DNA of 64,000 bases from Kitasatospora sp. NBC_01266 (GCF_036242395.1 NZ_CP108458.1:4526001-4590000); one strand, 5' to 3'; shown: positions 34,354 to 43,450, counted from the stretch's first letter. The notes: a model not told the origin generated them from the letters alone. Numbers and translations are program-made.

Positions 34354-35022
34354 GTGCCGAAGCTGGAGCGTGACGGTGAGGTCTTCGTCCTGCACCTCGA
34401 CCCGGACGACGAGAACCGGTTCCACCCCGACCGGCTGACCGCGCTGGAGGCGGCGCTCGACGAGGTGGAGGCCGCCACCGGTCCCCGGGCGCTGGTCACG
34501 GTGGGCAGCGGCAAGTTCTGGTCCAACGGTCTGGACCTGGACTGGCTGTTCGCCAACGCCGACCAGTACGCGGCCTACCTGGACCGGGTGCACACCCTGC
34601 TGGCCCGCACGCTGGCCTCGCCGGTGGTGACGGTCGCCGCGCTCAACGGGCACACCTTCGCCGCGGGCGCGATGTGGGCGCTGGCCCACGACTTCCGGGT
34701 GATGCGGGCGGACCGGGGCTACTTCTGCCTGCCCGAGGTCGACCTCGACCTGCCCTTCCAGCGCGGCATGTCGGACCTGATCCGGGCCCGGCTGGCGCCG
34801 CAGACCGCGCACGAGCTGATGACCACGGCCCGCCGCTACGGCGGCGAACAGGCCCTGGCCGCCGGCATCGTGCAGGCCGTGGCGAGCGCCGAGCAGCTGA
34901 CCGCCGCGGCGGTGGAACTGGCCCGCCCGCTCGCGGCCAAGAGCCGGCCGGTGCGCGCCGAGATCAAGGAGACCCTCTACGCGGAGACCCTGGCCTCGTT
35001 GCGCACCCCGACAGCGGGCTGA
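34354..35022 (+). CDS. enoyl-CoA hydratase/isomerase family protein
   Basis: A 222-residue crotonase-fold protein from GTG 34354 with AGGAGCA upstream. It has LVTVGSGKFWSNGLDLDWL, ALNGHTFAAGAMWALAHDFRVM (oxyanion hole), and PEVDLDLPF. Short for the family. Likely acts on the acyl-ACP/CoA intermediate, for example hydration or isomerisation of the double bond installed by the desaturase. Last gene of the cassette, convergent with a methyltransferase-like gene 22 bases away. Confidence 0.85.
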   Translation: MPKLERDGEVFVLHLDPDDENRFHPDRLTALEAALDEVEAATGPRALVTVGSGKFWSNGLDLDWLFANADQYAAYLDRVHTLLARTLASPVVTVAALNGHTFAAGAMWALAHDFRVMRADRGYFCLPEVDLDLPFQRGMSDLIRARLAPQTAHELMTTARRYGGEQALAAGIVQAVASAEQLTAAAVELARPLAAKSRPVRAEIKETLYAETLASLRTPTAG

Positions 35023-35044
35023 GCGAGCCGGAGTTGACGTGGAG

Positions 35045-35731
35045 TCAGACGCGGCGGGCCAGGTGGACGACATCCGGCACGCCGCGGCTGACCGCGATCT
35101 CCAGGGTGTGGACCTCGGTGAACCCGGCCTCGCGCAGCGCGGTTTCGAACGCCGGTGAGGGCTGGGCGCTCCAGACCGCCAGGATGCCACCGGGGTTCAG
35201 CCGGGCGCGGGCGTTGGCCAGGCCGACCGGGCCGTAGAGGCCGGAGTTGGCCTCGGTGACCGTCCAGTCCGGGCCGTTGTCGATGTCGAGGCAGAGCGCG
35301 TCGTAGCGGTCCTCGGTGCCGGCGAGGTACTCGACCAGGTCGGTGGGCAGGACGGCGACCCGGGGGTCGGCCAGCGCGCCCGCCGTGATGGCGCCGAGCG
35401 GTCCCCTCCGGTGCCAGTCGATGATCGCCGTCTCCCGCTCGGCCACCACGATCCGGCCCCAGCGCGGCTCGGCCGCCGCGTGCGCGAGCGAGAACCCCAC
35501 GCCCAGGCCGCCGATCAGCACGCTGGGGCGGGCGGCGGCGAGCCGCTCCAACGCGGCGTCGATCAGCAGGCGTTCGGAGCGGCCGTCGGCGGTGTCCATC
35601 AGGAAGCAGCCGTTGGCGATGATCTCGTGGTCCGCGCCGCGCCGGCGCAGCACCACCTCACCGTGCGGGCCCTCGCGGCGGTCGAGCACGACGGCCTCGG
35701 CCGCCTGGTCCCTGGCGGGCGGTTCGGACAT
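35045..35731 (-). CDS. spermidine synthase-like protein
   Basis: A 228-residue protein. SAM-type Rossmann fold with IGGLGVGFSLAHA and LCLDIDNGPDW, as in spermidine synthase-like (fused/partial) enzymes; the N-terminal beta region HEIIANGCFLMDT is typical. The usual putrescine site residues are not clear. Probably an aminopropyl- or methyltransferase of unknown substrate. Confidence 0.75.
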   Translation of the reverse strand: MSEPPARDQAAEAVVLDRREGPHGEVVLRRRGADHEIIANGCFLMDTADGRSERLLIDAALERLAAARPSVLIGGLGVGFSLAHAAAEPRWGRIVVAERETAIIDWHRRGPLGAITAGALADPRVAVLPTDLVEYLAGTEDRYDALCLDIDNGPDWTVTEANSGLYGPVGLANARARLNPGGILAVWSAQPSPAFETALREAGFTEVHTLEIAVSRGVPDVVHLARRV

Positions 35732-35842
35732 CTCTGGTTCCCTCGGTCCTGCCGGTGATTCCGGGGACGATTATGCCGTCGCCGTCGCAAGGGCGCCGTC
35801 GAATTTCCGGCCGTCGCGTCGCAGTCGCCATCGCCGTCGCCG

Positions 35843-37138
35843 TCATCGGCGGGCGAAACCGGCCGAGTTGGCCCGGGCGGTCGCCGGCGCCGGGTAGCGC
35901 GCCGGCCCTGCGCTCGGCCGCTCGCGCCGCCCGTCGGCGGCCGGCCAGATCCGGACGGCGCAGACCGTGCCGACCAGCGCGAGCGCGCCCAGGGCCAGAT
36001 CGGCGGTGAGCAGACCCGCCTGCGCGCCGAGCCAGCCGGCCAGCGGATAGGTGAGCAGCCAGCAGCTGTGCGAGAGCGAGAACTGGGCGGCGAAGGCGTC
36101 GGCCCGCCGCTCCGGCGCGATGGAGCGCCGGATCAGCCGCCCGGCCGGCGCGTTGATCACGGCGCCGGCCGCACCGAGTCCGGCCCAGCCGGCCAGCAGC
36201 AGCGGCCACTGCCAGGCACCGTGGCCCCGGGCGCTGAGCACGGCGAGCGGCCCGCACAGCAGCCCGGTGATGGCCCACCCGGCGGGCAGCATCACGCCGC
36301 GCTCCCGGGTCCGCTCCAGCACCCGGGGCAGCAGCAGCGCCGCCGTCATCGACCCCGCGCCGTAGGCGCCGAGCGCGAACGGCACGTCGGTGGCGGCGCG
36401 GTGCAGGTGGTCGCGGACGTAGACGATGGTGTTGACGAAGACCAGCGCGCCGCCGGCCGCCACCGTCAGGTCGAGCGCGAGCAGCGCCCGCAGCCGCGCG
36501 GTACCCCAGAGCAGCCGGGCGCCGTGGCCGGCCCTGGCCAGCACGCCGCCCTCCACCGGGGCCCGCAGCGGCTTGGGCAGCGCGACCGAGACCACCAGCG
36601 AGGCCGAGGCGAGGAACCCGGCCATGGTGCCGAGGAAGAGCTGGTGGTAGCTGATGACCGTGAGCAGGCCGGCCGCGAGGGCGGGGCTGAACAGGCTCTC
36701 CAGGTCGTAGGCGAGGCTGGAGAGCGACAGCGCCCGGGTGTAGTCGCGCTCGGCGGGCAGCACCTCGGGGATCACCGACTGGAAGGCCGGGGTGAAGGCG
36801 GCCGAGGCGGCCTGCAGCAGGAAGATCAGCAGGTAGACCTGCCAGACCTGGTCGACGAACGGCAGCGTCACCGCCACCGCGGCCCGGATCAGGTCGGCGC
36901 CGACCAGCAGCAGCCGCCGGGGCAGCCGATGCGCGTAGGCGCTGATCAGCGGCGCGAGGCCGACGAACGCGATCATCTTGATCGCCAGCGCGGTTCCCAG
37001 CACCGAGCCGGCGTCGGCGCCCGCGATGTCGTAGGCGAGCAGGCTGAGCGCGACCGTCGCGAGGCCGGTGCCGACCAGGGCGATGACCTGCGCGGCGAAG
37101 AGGTGGCGGTAGGTGCGGTGGCGGAGCACGGACAGCAT
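35843..37138 (-). CDS. MFS transporter
   Basis: A 431-residue protein from ATG 37138 (MLSVLRHRTYRHLFAAQ), about 12 membrane helices, of the DHA3/enterobactin-exporter-like class (RHRTYRHLFAAQVIALVGTG). A strong 34-base palindrome lies upstream. It is followed upstream by an ArsR regulator on the same strand, so it may be an efflux pump under ArsR control. Confidence 0.88.
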   Translation of the reverse strand: MLSVLRHRTYRHLFAAQVIALVGTGLATVALSLLAYDIAGADAGSVLGTALAIKMIAFVGLAPLISAYAHRLPRRLLLVGADLIRAAVAVTLPFVDQVWQVYLLIFLLQAASAAFTPAFQSVIPEVLPAERDYTRALSLSSLAYDLESLFSPALAAGLLTVISYHQLFLGTMAGFLASASLVVSVALPKPLRAPVEGGVLARAGHGARLLWGTARLRALLALDLTVAAGGALVFVNTIVYVRDHLHRAATDVPFALGAYGAGSMTAALLLPRVLERTRERGVMLPAGWAITGLLCGPLAVLSARGHGAWQWPLLLAGWAGLGAAGAVINAPAGRLIRRSIAPERRADAFAAQFSLSHSCWLLTYPLAGWLGAQAGLLTADLALGALALVGTVCAVRIWPAADGRRERPSAGPARYPAPATARANSAGFARR

Positions 37139-37181
37139 GGCGTCCCTCGCAGGGCCGACGACACGGTGGCCCGACCATCGT

Positions 37182-37215
37182 AGCCAACATGTCAGCACTT
37201 GTGCACATGTTGGCT
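37182..37215. promoter_or_regulatory. 34-bp palindrome, candidate ArsR operator
   Basis: Arms AGCCAACATGT (37182-37192) and ACATGTTGGCT (37205-37215) are perfect 11-base inverted repeats; the spacer itself is nearly palindromic (GCACTTGTGC). It lies between the ArsR stop (37257) and the MFS start (37138), in the MFS promoter region. Confidence 0.7.
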
Positions 37216-37256
37216 CGTTGCTGCCGCCGGTTCCCGTCTCGGGCTCCCGGCCCGGC

Positions 37257-37613
37257 TCAGTCGTGCGAGGGCAGCGAGCCGATCTCGTGCTCGGCGACGT
37301 TCAGCGCCTCGTCGACCAGGCGGCGCAGATGCCCGTGCCGCAGCGCGTAGACGACCCGGCGGCCGTCCTTGCGGGTGGTCACCAGACCGGCCAGCCGCAG
37401 CTTGGCGAGGTGCTGGCTGACCGAGGTACGCGCCGCGTTGCAGGCCTCGGTCAGCGTGGTGACGTCCGCCTCGCCATGGCCCAGGCGGTGCAGCAGCGAC
37501 AGGCGGGTGCGGTCGGCGAGCAGCGCGAGGATCCCGGCGGCGATCTCCAGCTGCTCCTCGGTGACCGGCTGCTGCGTGTGGTTCGCACCTGAGACCTGCG
37601 TGCCGTTGCTCAT
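37257..37613 (-). CDS. ArsR-family repressor
   Basis: A 118-residue protein from ATG 37613. Winged HTH with LEIAAGILALLADRTRLSLLHRL and TEACNAARTSVSQHLAKLRLAGLVTTRKDGRRVVYAL. The single Cys (EACNAA) in the recognition helix region is not enough to assign a metal site. It probably represses the adjacent MFS exporter through the palindrome at 37182-37215. Confidence 0.9.
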   Translation of the reverse strand: MSNGTQVSGANHTQQPVTEEQLEIAAGILALLADRTRLSLLHRLGHGEADVTTLTEACNAARTSVSQHLAKLRLAGLVTTRKDGRRVVYALRHGHLRRLVDEALNVAEHEIGSLPSHD

Positions 37614-37677
37614 GGCCTCATCGTAGGTGGGCCGGTACGGCGCCCGGCCCTGCGCGGACGGCCCCACCGGTTGCGTC

Positions 37678-38868
37678 CTACCGGTACGCCGACTCCCCGG
37701 TGATCGCCTCGCCCAGCACCAGCGTGTGGATCTCACTGGTCCCCTCGTACGTCAGCACCGACTCCAGGTTGTTGGCGTGCCGCAGCACCGGGTAGTCCGT
37801 GGTGATCCCGTTGGCGCCCAGCACCGTCCGGGCGCTGCGCGCGATCTCCAGCGCGGTGCGCACGTTGTTGAGCTTGCCGAAGCTCACCTGCGCGGCCTTC
37901 GCCCGTCCCGCCTCCTTCAACCGCCCGATCCGCCAGGCGACCAGGTAGGCCTTCTCCAGCTCCAGCGCCATCTCCACCAGCTTCTCCTGGGTGAGCTGGA
38001 AGGCCGCGATCGGGCGGCCGAACTGCACCCGGCTCTTCGCGTACTCCAGCGCCGCCTGGTAGCAGTCCCGGGCCGCGCCCACGGTGCCCCAGAGGATCCC
38101 GTACCGGGCCTCGTTGAGGCAGGAGAGCGGCCCGCGCAGCCCGCTGACCCCGGGCAGCACCGCGTCGCCCGGCAGCAGCACCTCGTCGAAGCTCAGCCCG
38201 CTGGTCACCGAGGCCCGCAGCGAGAGCTTGCCGGGCACGTCGGTGGCGGTGAAGCCGGGGGTGTCGGTGGGCACCACGAAGCCGCGCACCCCGTCCTCGG
38301 TCTGCGCCCAGACCACGGCGACGTCCGCCACGCTCCCGTTGGTGATCCACATCTTGCTGCCGTTGAGCACCCAGTCCGTGCCCTTGCGCCGCGCGGTGGT
38401 CCGCATCCCGGCCGGGTCGGAGCCGAAGTCCGGCTCGGTCAGCGCGAAGCAGCCGATCGCCCGGCCGGCCGCCATGTCCGGCAGCCAGCGCTGCTTCTGC
38501 TGCTCGGAGCCGAAGGCGTGGATCGCCCGCATCGCCAGCGAGCCCTGCACCGAGACGAAGCTGCGCAGTCCCGAGTCGGCCGCCTCCACCTCCAGGCACG
38601 CCACTCCGTAGGCCACCGCCCCGGCCCCGGCGCAGCCGTAGCCGTCCAGGTGCATACCGAGCAGGCCGAGCTTGCCCAGCTCGGGCGCCAGTTCACGGGC
38701 CGGGAAGAAGCCGCGCTCGAACCAGTCGGCGATGTTCGGCCGGACCAGGTCGTCGGTGAACCGGCGGACGGTGTCCTGGATCAGCCGTTCCTCGTCGGTG
38801 AGCAGGTCGCCCACTGCGAGCAGGTCGATCGGGTCGGGTCCACCCGGGCGGGCGGTGCTGGCGGACAT
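37678..38868 (-). CDS. acyl-CoA dehydrogenase, glutaryl-CoA dehydrogenase type
   Basis: A 396-residue protein from ATG 38868. FAD-binding signature CFALTEPDFGSDP and a C-terminal NLESVLTYEGTSEIHTLVLGEAITG, where TYEGTSEIH carries the catalytic Glu of the glutaryl-CoA dehydrogenase subgroup. Probably oxidises glutaryl-CoA or a similar short acyl-CoA and feeds electrons to ETF. Divergent from a TetR gene, its likely regulator. No TACTNNCNGGTA site was seen upstream. Confidence 0.88.
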   Translation of the reverse strand: MSASTARPGGPDPIDLLAVGDLLTDEERLIQDTVRRFTDDLVRPNIADWFERGFFPARELAPELGKLGLLGMHLDGYGCAGAGAVAYGVACLEVEAADSGLRSFVSVQGSLAMRAIHAFGSEQQKQRWLPDMAAGRAIGCFALTEPDFGSDPAGMRTTARRKGTDWVLNGSKMWITNGSVADVAVVWAQTEDGVRGFVVPTDTPGFTATDVPGKLSLRASVTSGLSFDEVLLPGDAVLPGVSGLRGPLSCLNEARYGILWGTVGAARDCYQAALEYAKSRVQFGRPIAAFQLTQEKLVEMALELEKAYLVAWRIGRLKEAGRAKAAQVSFGKLNNVRTALEIARSARTVLGANGITTDYPVLRHANNLESVLTYEGTSEIHTLVLGEAITGESAYR

Positions 38869-38983
38869 GCGGCGCTCCTGAGGGTCTGGGGGTCCGGTTG
38901 CGCGGTGCCGCACCATCCGTATCAGGCTTTACGCTGGCCGGAAAGCAGTCGCCGGTCGGTCACAGGGAAGACGGTGGTGGGCA

Positions 38984-39700
38984 GTGACGGATCCCACGAC
39001 GCGCACGAAGCGTACGACTCGGGTGCCCGGCAAGGGCGTTGACGCTGCCGGCCGGGAGGCCGGCGCCGAGTCGAAGGACGGCCGGGTGCAGAAGGGCAAC
39101 GAGACCCGGCGCCTGGTGCTCGCCCGCGCGGTCTCGATCGCCTCGGTCGAGGGCCTGGGCGGGCTCTCGCTCGGGCGGTTGGCGACCGAGCTGTCGCTGA
39201 GCAAGAGCGGGGTGTTCGCGCTCTTCGGCTCCAAGGAGGAGCTGCAACTGGCGACCGTGCGTGCCGCCCAGCGGATCTACTGGGACATCGTGATCGAGCC
39301 GGTGCACCGGCAGCCGCCCGGGGTCGGGCAGCTGTGGGAGCTGGCGCAGCGCTGGCTGGAGTACTCGCGGGGCCGGGTCTTCGCGGGCGGCTGCTTCTTC
39401 TACGCGGTGGGTGCCGAGTTCGACGCGCAGCCGGGCCGGGTCCGTGACGTGCTCGCCGAGGGCAGCCGGCGCTGGCACCAGATCGTCCTGGACTTCTTCG
39501 AAGCGGCCCGCGACTGCGGGCAGTTGCGCCCGGACGCGGATCTGGAGCAGCTGACCTTCGAGCTGGTCAGCTTCCTGGAGTACGCCAACGCGATGTCCCT
39601 GCTGCACGGCGACGAGGTGCCGTACGCGCGGGCCCGGCGCGCGGTGCTGCTGCTGCTCCGCTCCGAGGCGGTGTACGCGTCGCTGCTGCCGTCGGCCTGA
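38984..39700 (+). CDS. TetR-family regulator
   Basis: A 238-residue protein from GTG 38984. N-terminal 40 residues basic and low-complexity, HTH at about 48-80 (GGLSLGRLATELSLSKSGVFALFGSKEELQLATVRAA), C-terminal TetR_C domain (RVFAGGCFFYAVGAEFD). Divergent from the acyl-CoA dehydrogenase 115 bases away. Confidence 0.88.
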   Translation: MTDPTTRTKRTTRVPGKGVDAAGREAGAESKDGRVQKGNETRRLVLARAVSIASVEGLGGLSLGRLATELSLSKSGVFALFGSKEELQLATVRAAQRIYWDIVIEPVHRQPPGVGQLWELAQRWLEYSRGRVFAGGCFFYAVGAEFDAQPGRVRDVLAEGSRRWHQIVLDFFEAARDCGQLRPDADLEQLTFELVSFLEYANAMSLLHGDEVPYARARRAVLLLLRSEAVYASLLPSA

Positions 39701-39824
39701 GCGGCGCGCGAGTCCGTCGGCTGTTCGGTGTTTCCCCTGAAACTGACCGAACGATCGTGCTAGCTTCGGAAGGCCGGTCCGCACCCGGCCCGCACCCGGC
39801 CCGCAGCTGACGGAGGCACCGCGC

Positions 39825-40466
39825 ATGACGACCCCGACCGCCCTCGCCCCGGCCCACGCCCGCGCCCTCGCCCTCGCCGCCCCCGTGGTGGCCGCCATCC
39901 GCCCCGAGCACCTGGCCCGGCCCACCCCGTGCGCCGGCTGGACGCTGCGCCGGCTGCTGGCGCACGTGATCGGCCAGCAGTACGGCTTCGCCGCCGCCGC
40001 CCGTGGCCGGGGCGGCGATCCGGCCGTCTGGGCCGACCACCCGCTGGCCGCCGGCCCGGATGCTGCGCTGGGCGCCCTGGCGGCCTTCACCGGCTCCGGT
40101 CGCGAGCTGACCGAGGCCTTCGCGGCGGCCGAGGCCACCGGGGCGACGGTCGAGCTGCCGGAGATCCTGCCGGGCCACGCCTTCCCGGCCACCCAGGCGA
40201 TCGGCTTCCACCTGCTGGACACCCTGGTGCACGCCTGGGACCTGGCGGTCACCATCGAGGTGCCGCTGGAGATCCCGCCGGACCTGGCCGGGCTGCTGCT
40301 GCGGATCGCCGAGCTGGTCCCGGCCGACCCCGCCGCCCGCGCCCCGGGCCGCGCCTTCGCCGCGGTACTGCCCGGTGCCACCGGGGCGGGCGGCGCCGGG
40401 GCGGGTGCCGTCGAGCGGGCACTGCTGCTGCTCGGCCGCGATCCGCACTGGAAGCAGCCGGGCTGA
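39825..40466 (+). CDS. TIGR03086-family mycothiol-dependent/DinB-like protein
   Basis: A 213-residue protein. The start RPTPCAGWTLRRLLAHVIGQQ (His in LLAHV) and HLLDTLVHAWDLA (H) are the metal-binding signature of the actinobacterial maleylpyruvate isomerase/DinB-like superfamily, TIGR03086. Likely a mycothiol-dependent enzyme or metal-binding protein. Substrate unknown. Confidence 0.82.
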   Translation: MTTPTALAPAHARALALAAPVVAAIRPEHLARPTPCAGWTLRRLLAHVIGQQYGFAAAARGRGGDPAVWADHPLAAGPDAALGALAAFTGSGRELTEAFAAAEATGATVELPEILPGHAFPATQAIGFHLLDTLVHAWDLAVTIEVPLEIPPDLAGLLLRIAELVPADPAARAPGRAFAAVLPGATGAGGAGAGAVERALLLLGRDPHWKQPG

Positions 40467-40510
40467 CCGCTACCGCGCTGGTCGGGGCACACACCGGTCG
40501 GCCCATGCGC

Positions 40511-40546
40511 GAGGGGCGGCACCCGCACCAGCGGCTGCCGCCCCTC
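40511..40546. terminator. bidirectional terminator
   Basis: Perfect 11-base arms GAGGGGCGGCA and TGCCGCCCCTC with a 14-base loop, between two convergent genes. Confidence 0.7.
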
Positions 40547-40580
40547 ACCGTGTCACCCGTTCAGGACCCGGACCGTCCGG

Positions 40581-40841
40581 TCAGCCGCCGCTCTTGCGGC
40601 GGAAGGTCCGCTTGCCCCCGGCGGCGGCGTGCGCCCCGTGGATCTTGGAGTCACCACCCGGCCCACCGCCCGCCCCGTCGGTCTTCGCGCCGTGCTTGCG
40701 CTGCAGGGCGGCCAGGAACTTCGCCTTCACGTCATCCGAACCGGCGTCCTGCCCGCCGTCCTGCCCAGCAGCCTCCCCGGCGTCCGCGGGCACCTCGGGG
40801 CTCTGCTCGCTCTCCACGGCTGCTGCGTCGCTGCTGCTCAT
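40581..40841 (-). CDS. DUF5302-type small protein
   Basis: An 86-residue protein from ATG 40841. Acidic low-complexity N-terminus, then VKAKFLAALQRKHGAK and an invariant-looking C-terminus KIHGAHAAAGGKRTFRRKSGG, which matches the DUF5302 family of actinobacteria. Function unknown; the basic tail suggests nucleic-acid binding. Confidence 0.8.
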   Translation of the reverse strand: MSSSDAAAVESEQSPEVPADAGEAAGQDGGQDAGSDDVKAKFLAALQRKHGAKTDGAGGGPGGDSKIHGAHAAAGGKRTFRRKSGG

Positions 40842-40914
40842 ACGGACCTCCTGGATGGAACCGGTGCCTGGTCGTGCTCCTGCCACTGTCCCATGCCCGA
40901 GCGCCGGCCTGCCG

Positions 40915-41070
40915 TCAGTTCCCCCGAGCCTTCGTTGCCGTCGACCGGCCCGTGGCCGCGTGTCGCGGGCCCTGCTGATCGCGCCAGTTCGGTCCGCCGA
41001 TGAAGTACAGCAGTGCCAGCGTCGGGAATCCGAAGCTGGCCACCGTCACGACGATCGCTTGCCACCACAT
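40915..41070 (-). CDS. small single-TM membrane protein (51 aa)
   Basis: 51 residues from ATG 41070 with a GGTGGAG site upstream. Residues 3-25 (WQAIVVTVASFGFPTLALLYFI) form one membrane helix, followed by GGPNWRDQQG and a short polar tail. No family recognised. It is upstream of the DUF5302 gene on the same strand. Confidence 0.55.
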   Translation of the reverse strand: MWWQAIVVTVASFGFPTLALLYFIGGPNWRDQQGPRHAATGRSTATKARGN

Positions 41071-41258
41071 CTCGTCTCCACCTCTGTCCAGTTCCGATGT
41101 CCAGTTCCGATGTCCAGCTCCGCGCCGGCGCCATCCAGACCGATATGTCCGCTATGTGACGCTAGGTGAAAGTCGAACACGCTGCCACCTCACCCCGTAC
41201 GGGCGAAGCCCGCGCCGAGGGCTGTCGCTGCGGCCGTCCGGCCGCGCACACTGGCGGC

Positions 41259-42080
41259 ATGCAGGTGCAACTGGCCGGTCAGCCGGCGCAGCCGGGGCGG
41301 GAGAACGAGGACTTCGCCGCGGCCACCCCGGAGGCCCTGGTGCTGCTCGACGGGTCGAGCTCACCGGCGGGCATGGAGTCGGGCTGCCGCCACGGCACCG
41401 CCTGGTACGCCCGCCGGCTGGGCGTGCACCTGCTGGCCCGGCTGACCGACCGGTCGGACCGGAGCATCGCCGAGTGCCTGGCCGACGCGATCGTCGAGAC
41501 CGCGGCGCTGCACGGCGCCCGCTGCGACCTCGCCCACCCGGGCACCCCGGCCGCCATGGTGGTCGCGGCCCGGCTGCACGGCTCCTCGCTGGAGTACCTG
41601 GTGCTCGGCGACTCGCTCCTGGTGCTGGAGCCGAAGAGCGGCCCGCCCCAGGTGATCGGCGACAACCAGCACTTCCCGGCCGGAGAGAGCCTGCGCCGCT
41701 CGCTGGTCGAGGCCGAGTACGGCAGCGCCGAGCGCGCCGCGCTGCACCTGCGCTACGCGCTCGCGGTGCGCGCCGTGCGCAACACCGGGCGCGGCCCGTG
41801 GATCGCCGCCGCCAGCCCGAAGGCGGCCGGGCACGCCGAGACCGGCTTCGTCCGGCTCGACTCGCTGCGTGCGCTGGCCGCCGTCACCGACGGCGCCGCC
41901 CGCTACACCGAGCGGTTCGCGCTGGGCGACTGGAGCCAGGCGCTGCGCCTGCTGGCCGACGCGGGGCCGGCGACGCTGATCGACCGGGTCCGCGAGGTCG
42001 AGGCGGCGGACCCGCGCTGCGAGAAGCTGCCGCGCGGCAAGGCGCGGGACGACGCCACCGCGCTCTACGCCGTCATCTGA
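41259..42080 (+). CDS. PP2C-type protein phosphatase-like
   Basis: A 273-residue protein from ATG 41259. PP2C landmarks are present but diverged: ENEDFAAATPEALVLLDGSSS (D in the metal site), VLGDSLLVL, AAVTDGAARY and DDATALYAVI at the end. It probably dephosphorylates Ser/Thr; metal-site completeness needs a structural check. Confidence 0.75.
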   Translation: MQVQLAGQPAQPGRENEDFAAATPEALVLLDGSSSPAGMESGCRHGTAWYARRLGVHLLARLTDRSDRSIAECLADAIVETAALHGARCDLAHPGTPAAMVVAARLHGSSLEYLVLGDSLLVLEPKSGPPQVIGDNQHFPAGESLRRSLVEAEYGSAERAALHLRYALAVRAVRNTGRGPWIAAASPKAAGHAETGFVRLDSLRALAAVTDGAARYTERFALGDWSQALRLLADAGPATLIDRVREVEAADPRCEKLPRGKARDDATALYAVI

Positions 42081-42116
42081 CGCACCCTCGGCCGGCTCCG
42101 CGCCCGCTCCCGGCGG

Positions 42117-42809
42117 CTACCAGGAGATCCGCCGCCGGTCCCGGAAGAAGCCCCCGGTCGGACCGCCCTGCGGCAGGGTGGCGGCCCAGACCACGCCCGC
42201 CGCGCCGTCGGCGACCGGGCGCCCGCCGCTGCCGCCCATGTCGGTGGCGACCCAGCCGGGGCAGACCGCGTTGACCAGGATGCCGTCCTGGCGCAGGTCG
42301 GCGGCCAGCATCAGGGTCAGTCCGTTCAGCGCGAGCTTGGTGATCGAGTACGCCGGGGTGCCCGCGCCCATGCCGTCGATCGCGCCGCCCCCGCTGGAGA
42401 CGTTGACGATCCGCGCCTGCCGCGAGGCCCGCAGCAGTGGCAGCAGCGCCTGGACCAGCTGCCACGGCCCGTACACGTTGGTCTCCGCGGTCTGCCGCAC
42501 CTGGACCAGGTCGGCGCCGGAGACCCGCTGCCAGGTGTCGTAGTTGATCGCCGCGTTGTTCACCAGCACGTCCAGCCGCCCGTAGCGCGCGGTGAGGTGC
42601 CCGGCCAGCGCCTCGGCGCCCGCCACGCTGGTGACGTCCAGCTCGTAGGCCTCGACCTCGCCGCCGATCCGCCGGGCGGCGGCCCGGCCCTTGGCGGCGT
42701 CCCGCGAGGTCAGCACCACCTGGTGGCCGAGGGCCGCCAGTTGGCGGCAGGTCTCCAGTCCGATGCCGCGGTTTCCGCCGGTCACCACGGCCACAGGTGC
42801 GTCGCTCAT
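42117..42809 (-). CDS. short-chain dehydrogenase/reductase
   Basis: A 230-residue classical SDR: TGGNRGIG cofactor motif at 10-17, NNAA at 88, catalytic Ser in NVSSGGG, YxxxK as YSITK, and CPGWVATDM. Probably NADP-dependent carbonyl reductase. It is co-directional with, and upstream-adjacent from, the TetR gene start region by 54 bases. Confidence 0.9.
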   Translation of the reverse strand: MSDAPVAVVTGGNRGIGLETCRQLAALGHQVVLTSRDAAKGRAAARRIGGEVEAYELDVTSVAGAEALAGHLTARYGRLDVLVNNAAINYDTWQRVSGADLVQVRQTAETNVYGPWQLVQALLPLLRASRQARIVNVSSGGGAIDGMGAGTPAYSITKLALNGLTLMLAADLRQDGILVNAVCPGWVATDMGGSGGRPVADGAAGVVWAATLPQGGPTGGFFRDRRRISW

Positions 42810-42862
42810 GGCTTCAGCCTGGATCAGCTGCGGCCCGCTGTCCAGCCTGAACTGACGTTGTG

Positions 42863-43441
42863 TCAGGCCGGCGTCGCGGTCGGCCACTGCCGCAGCAGCA
42901 GGTCCAGCGCGTCGATCGCCCGCTCCCAGGAGGTCTGCACCGGGCGGGTGTGCCCGAAGCCGCCGGCCGCCTCCAGGGTGACGTAGCCGTGCAGGGTGGC
43001 GCGCAGCAGCCGGCCCGCGTCGATCAGCTCCGCGTCGTCCAACTGGTAGGCGCGCAGCATCGCGTAGGTGACGTCGACGCCCCGCCGGGCGGTGCGGGAG
43101 GCGGCCAGCACGGCCTGGTCCATCGGCAGTTGGCTGGCCGCGTACCGGCCCGGGTGGGCCAGCGCGTACTCCCGGTAGGCCTGTGCGAAGGCGGTCAGCG
43201 CCTCCTTGCCGGCCCGCCCGGCCACGGCCAGCGCGATCCGGTCGGTCAGCTCGCCGCCGGCCAGCAGGGCGACTCGGGTGCGCAGGTCCTGGAGGTTCTT
43301 GACGTGCGAGTAGAGGCTGGCGTCCTTGACCCCGAAGCCGCGCGCCAGCGCGGACAGGGTGACGCCGTCCAGGCCGACCCGGTCGGCGAGTTCCGCCGCC
43401 GCAAGCACCACGCGCTCGGCTGTCAGCCCGGCTCGGGGCAT
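42863..43441 (-). CDS. TetR-family regulator
   Basis: A 192-residue protein from ATG 43441. HTH at residues 25-50 (VTLSALARGFGVKDASLYSHVKNLQDLRTRVA), TetR_C_33/WHG-like C-terminal domain. Divergent from the FBP-domain gene; two CCTAGG sites lie in between. Likely controls itself and the downstream SDR gene. Confidence 0.88.
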   Translation of the reverse strand: MPRAGLTAERVVLAAAELADRVGLDGVTLSALARGFGVKDASLYSHVKNLQDLRTRVALLAGGELTDRIALAVAGRAGKEALTAFAQAYREYALAHPGRYAASQLPMDQAVLAASRTARRGVDVTYAMLRAYQLDDAELIDAGRLLRATLHGYVTLEAAGGFGHTRPVQTSWERAIDALDLLLRQWPTATPA

Positions 43442-43450
43442 CCACTGCCT

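Noticed and set aside
32125..35190. 1021-codon minus-strand frame opposite the fatty-acyl cassette
   Set aside because: Shadow of four well-supported plus-strand genes.
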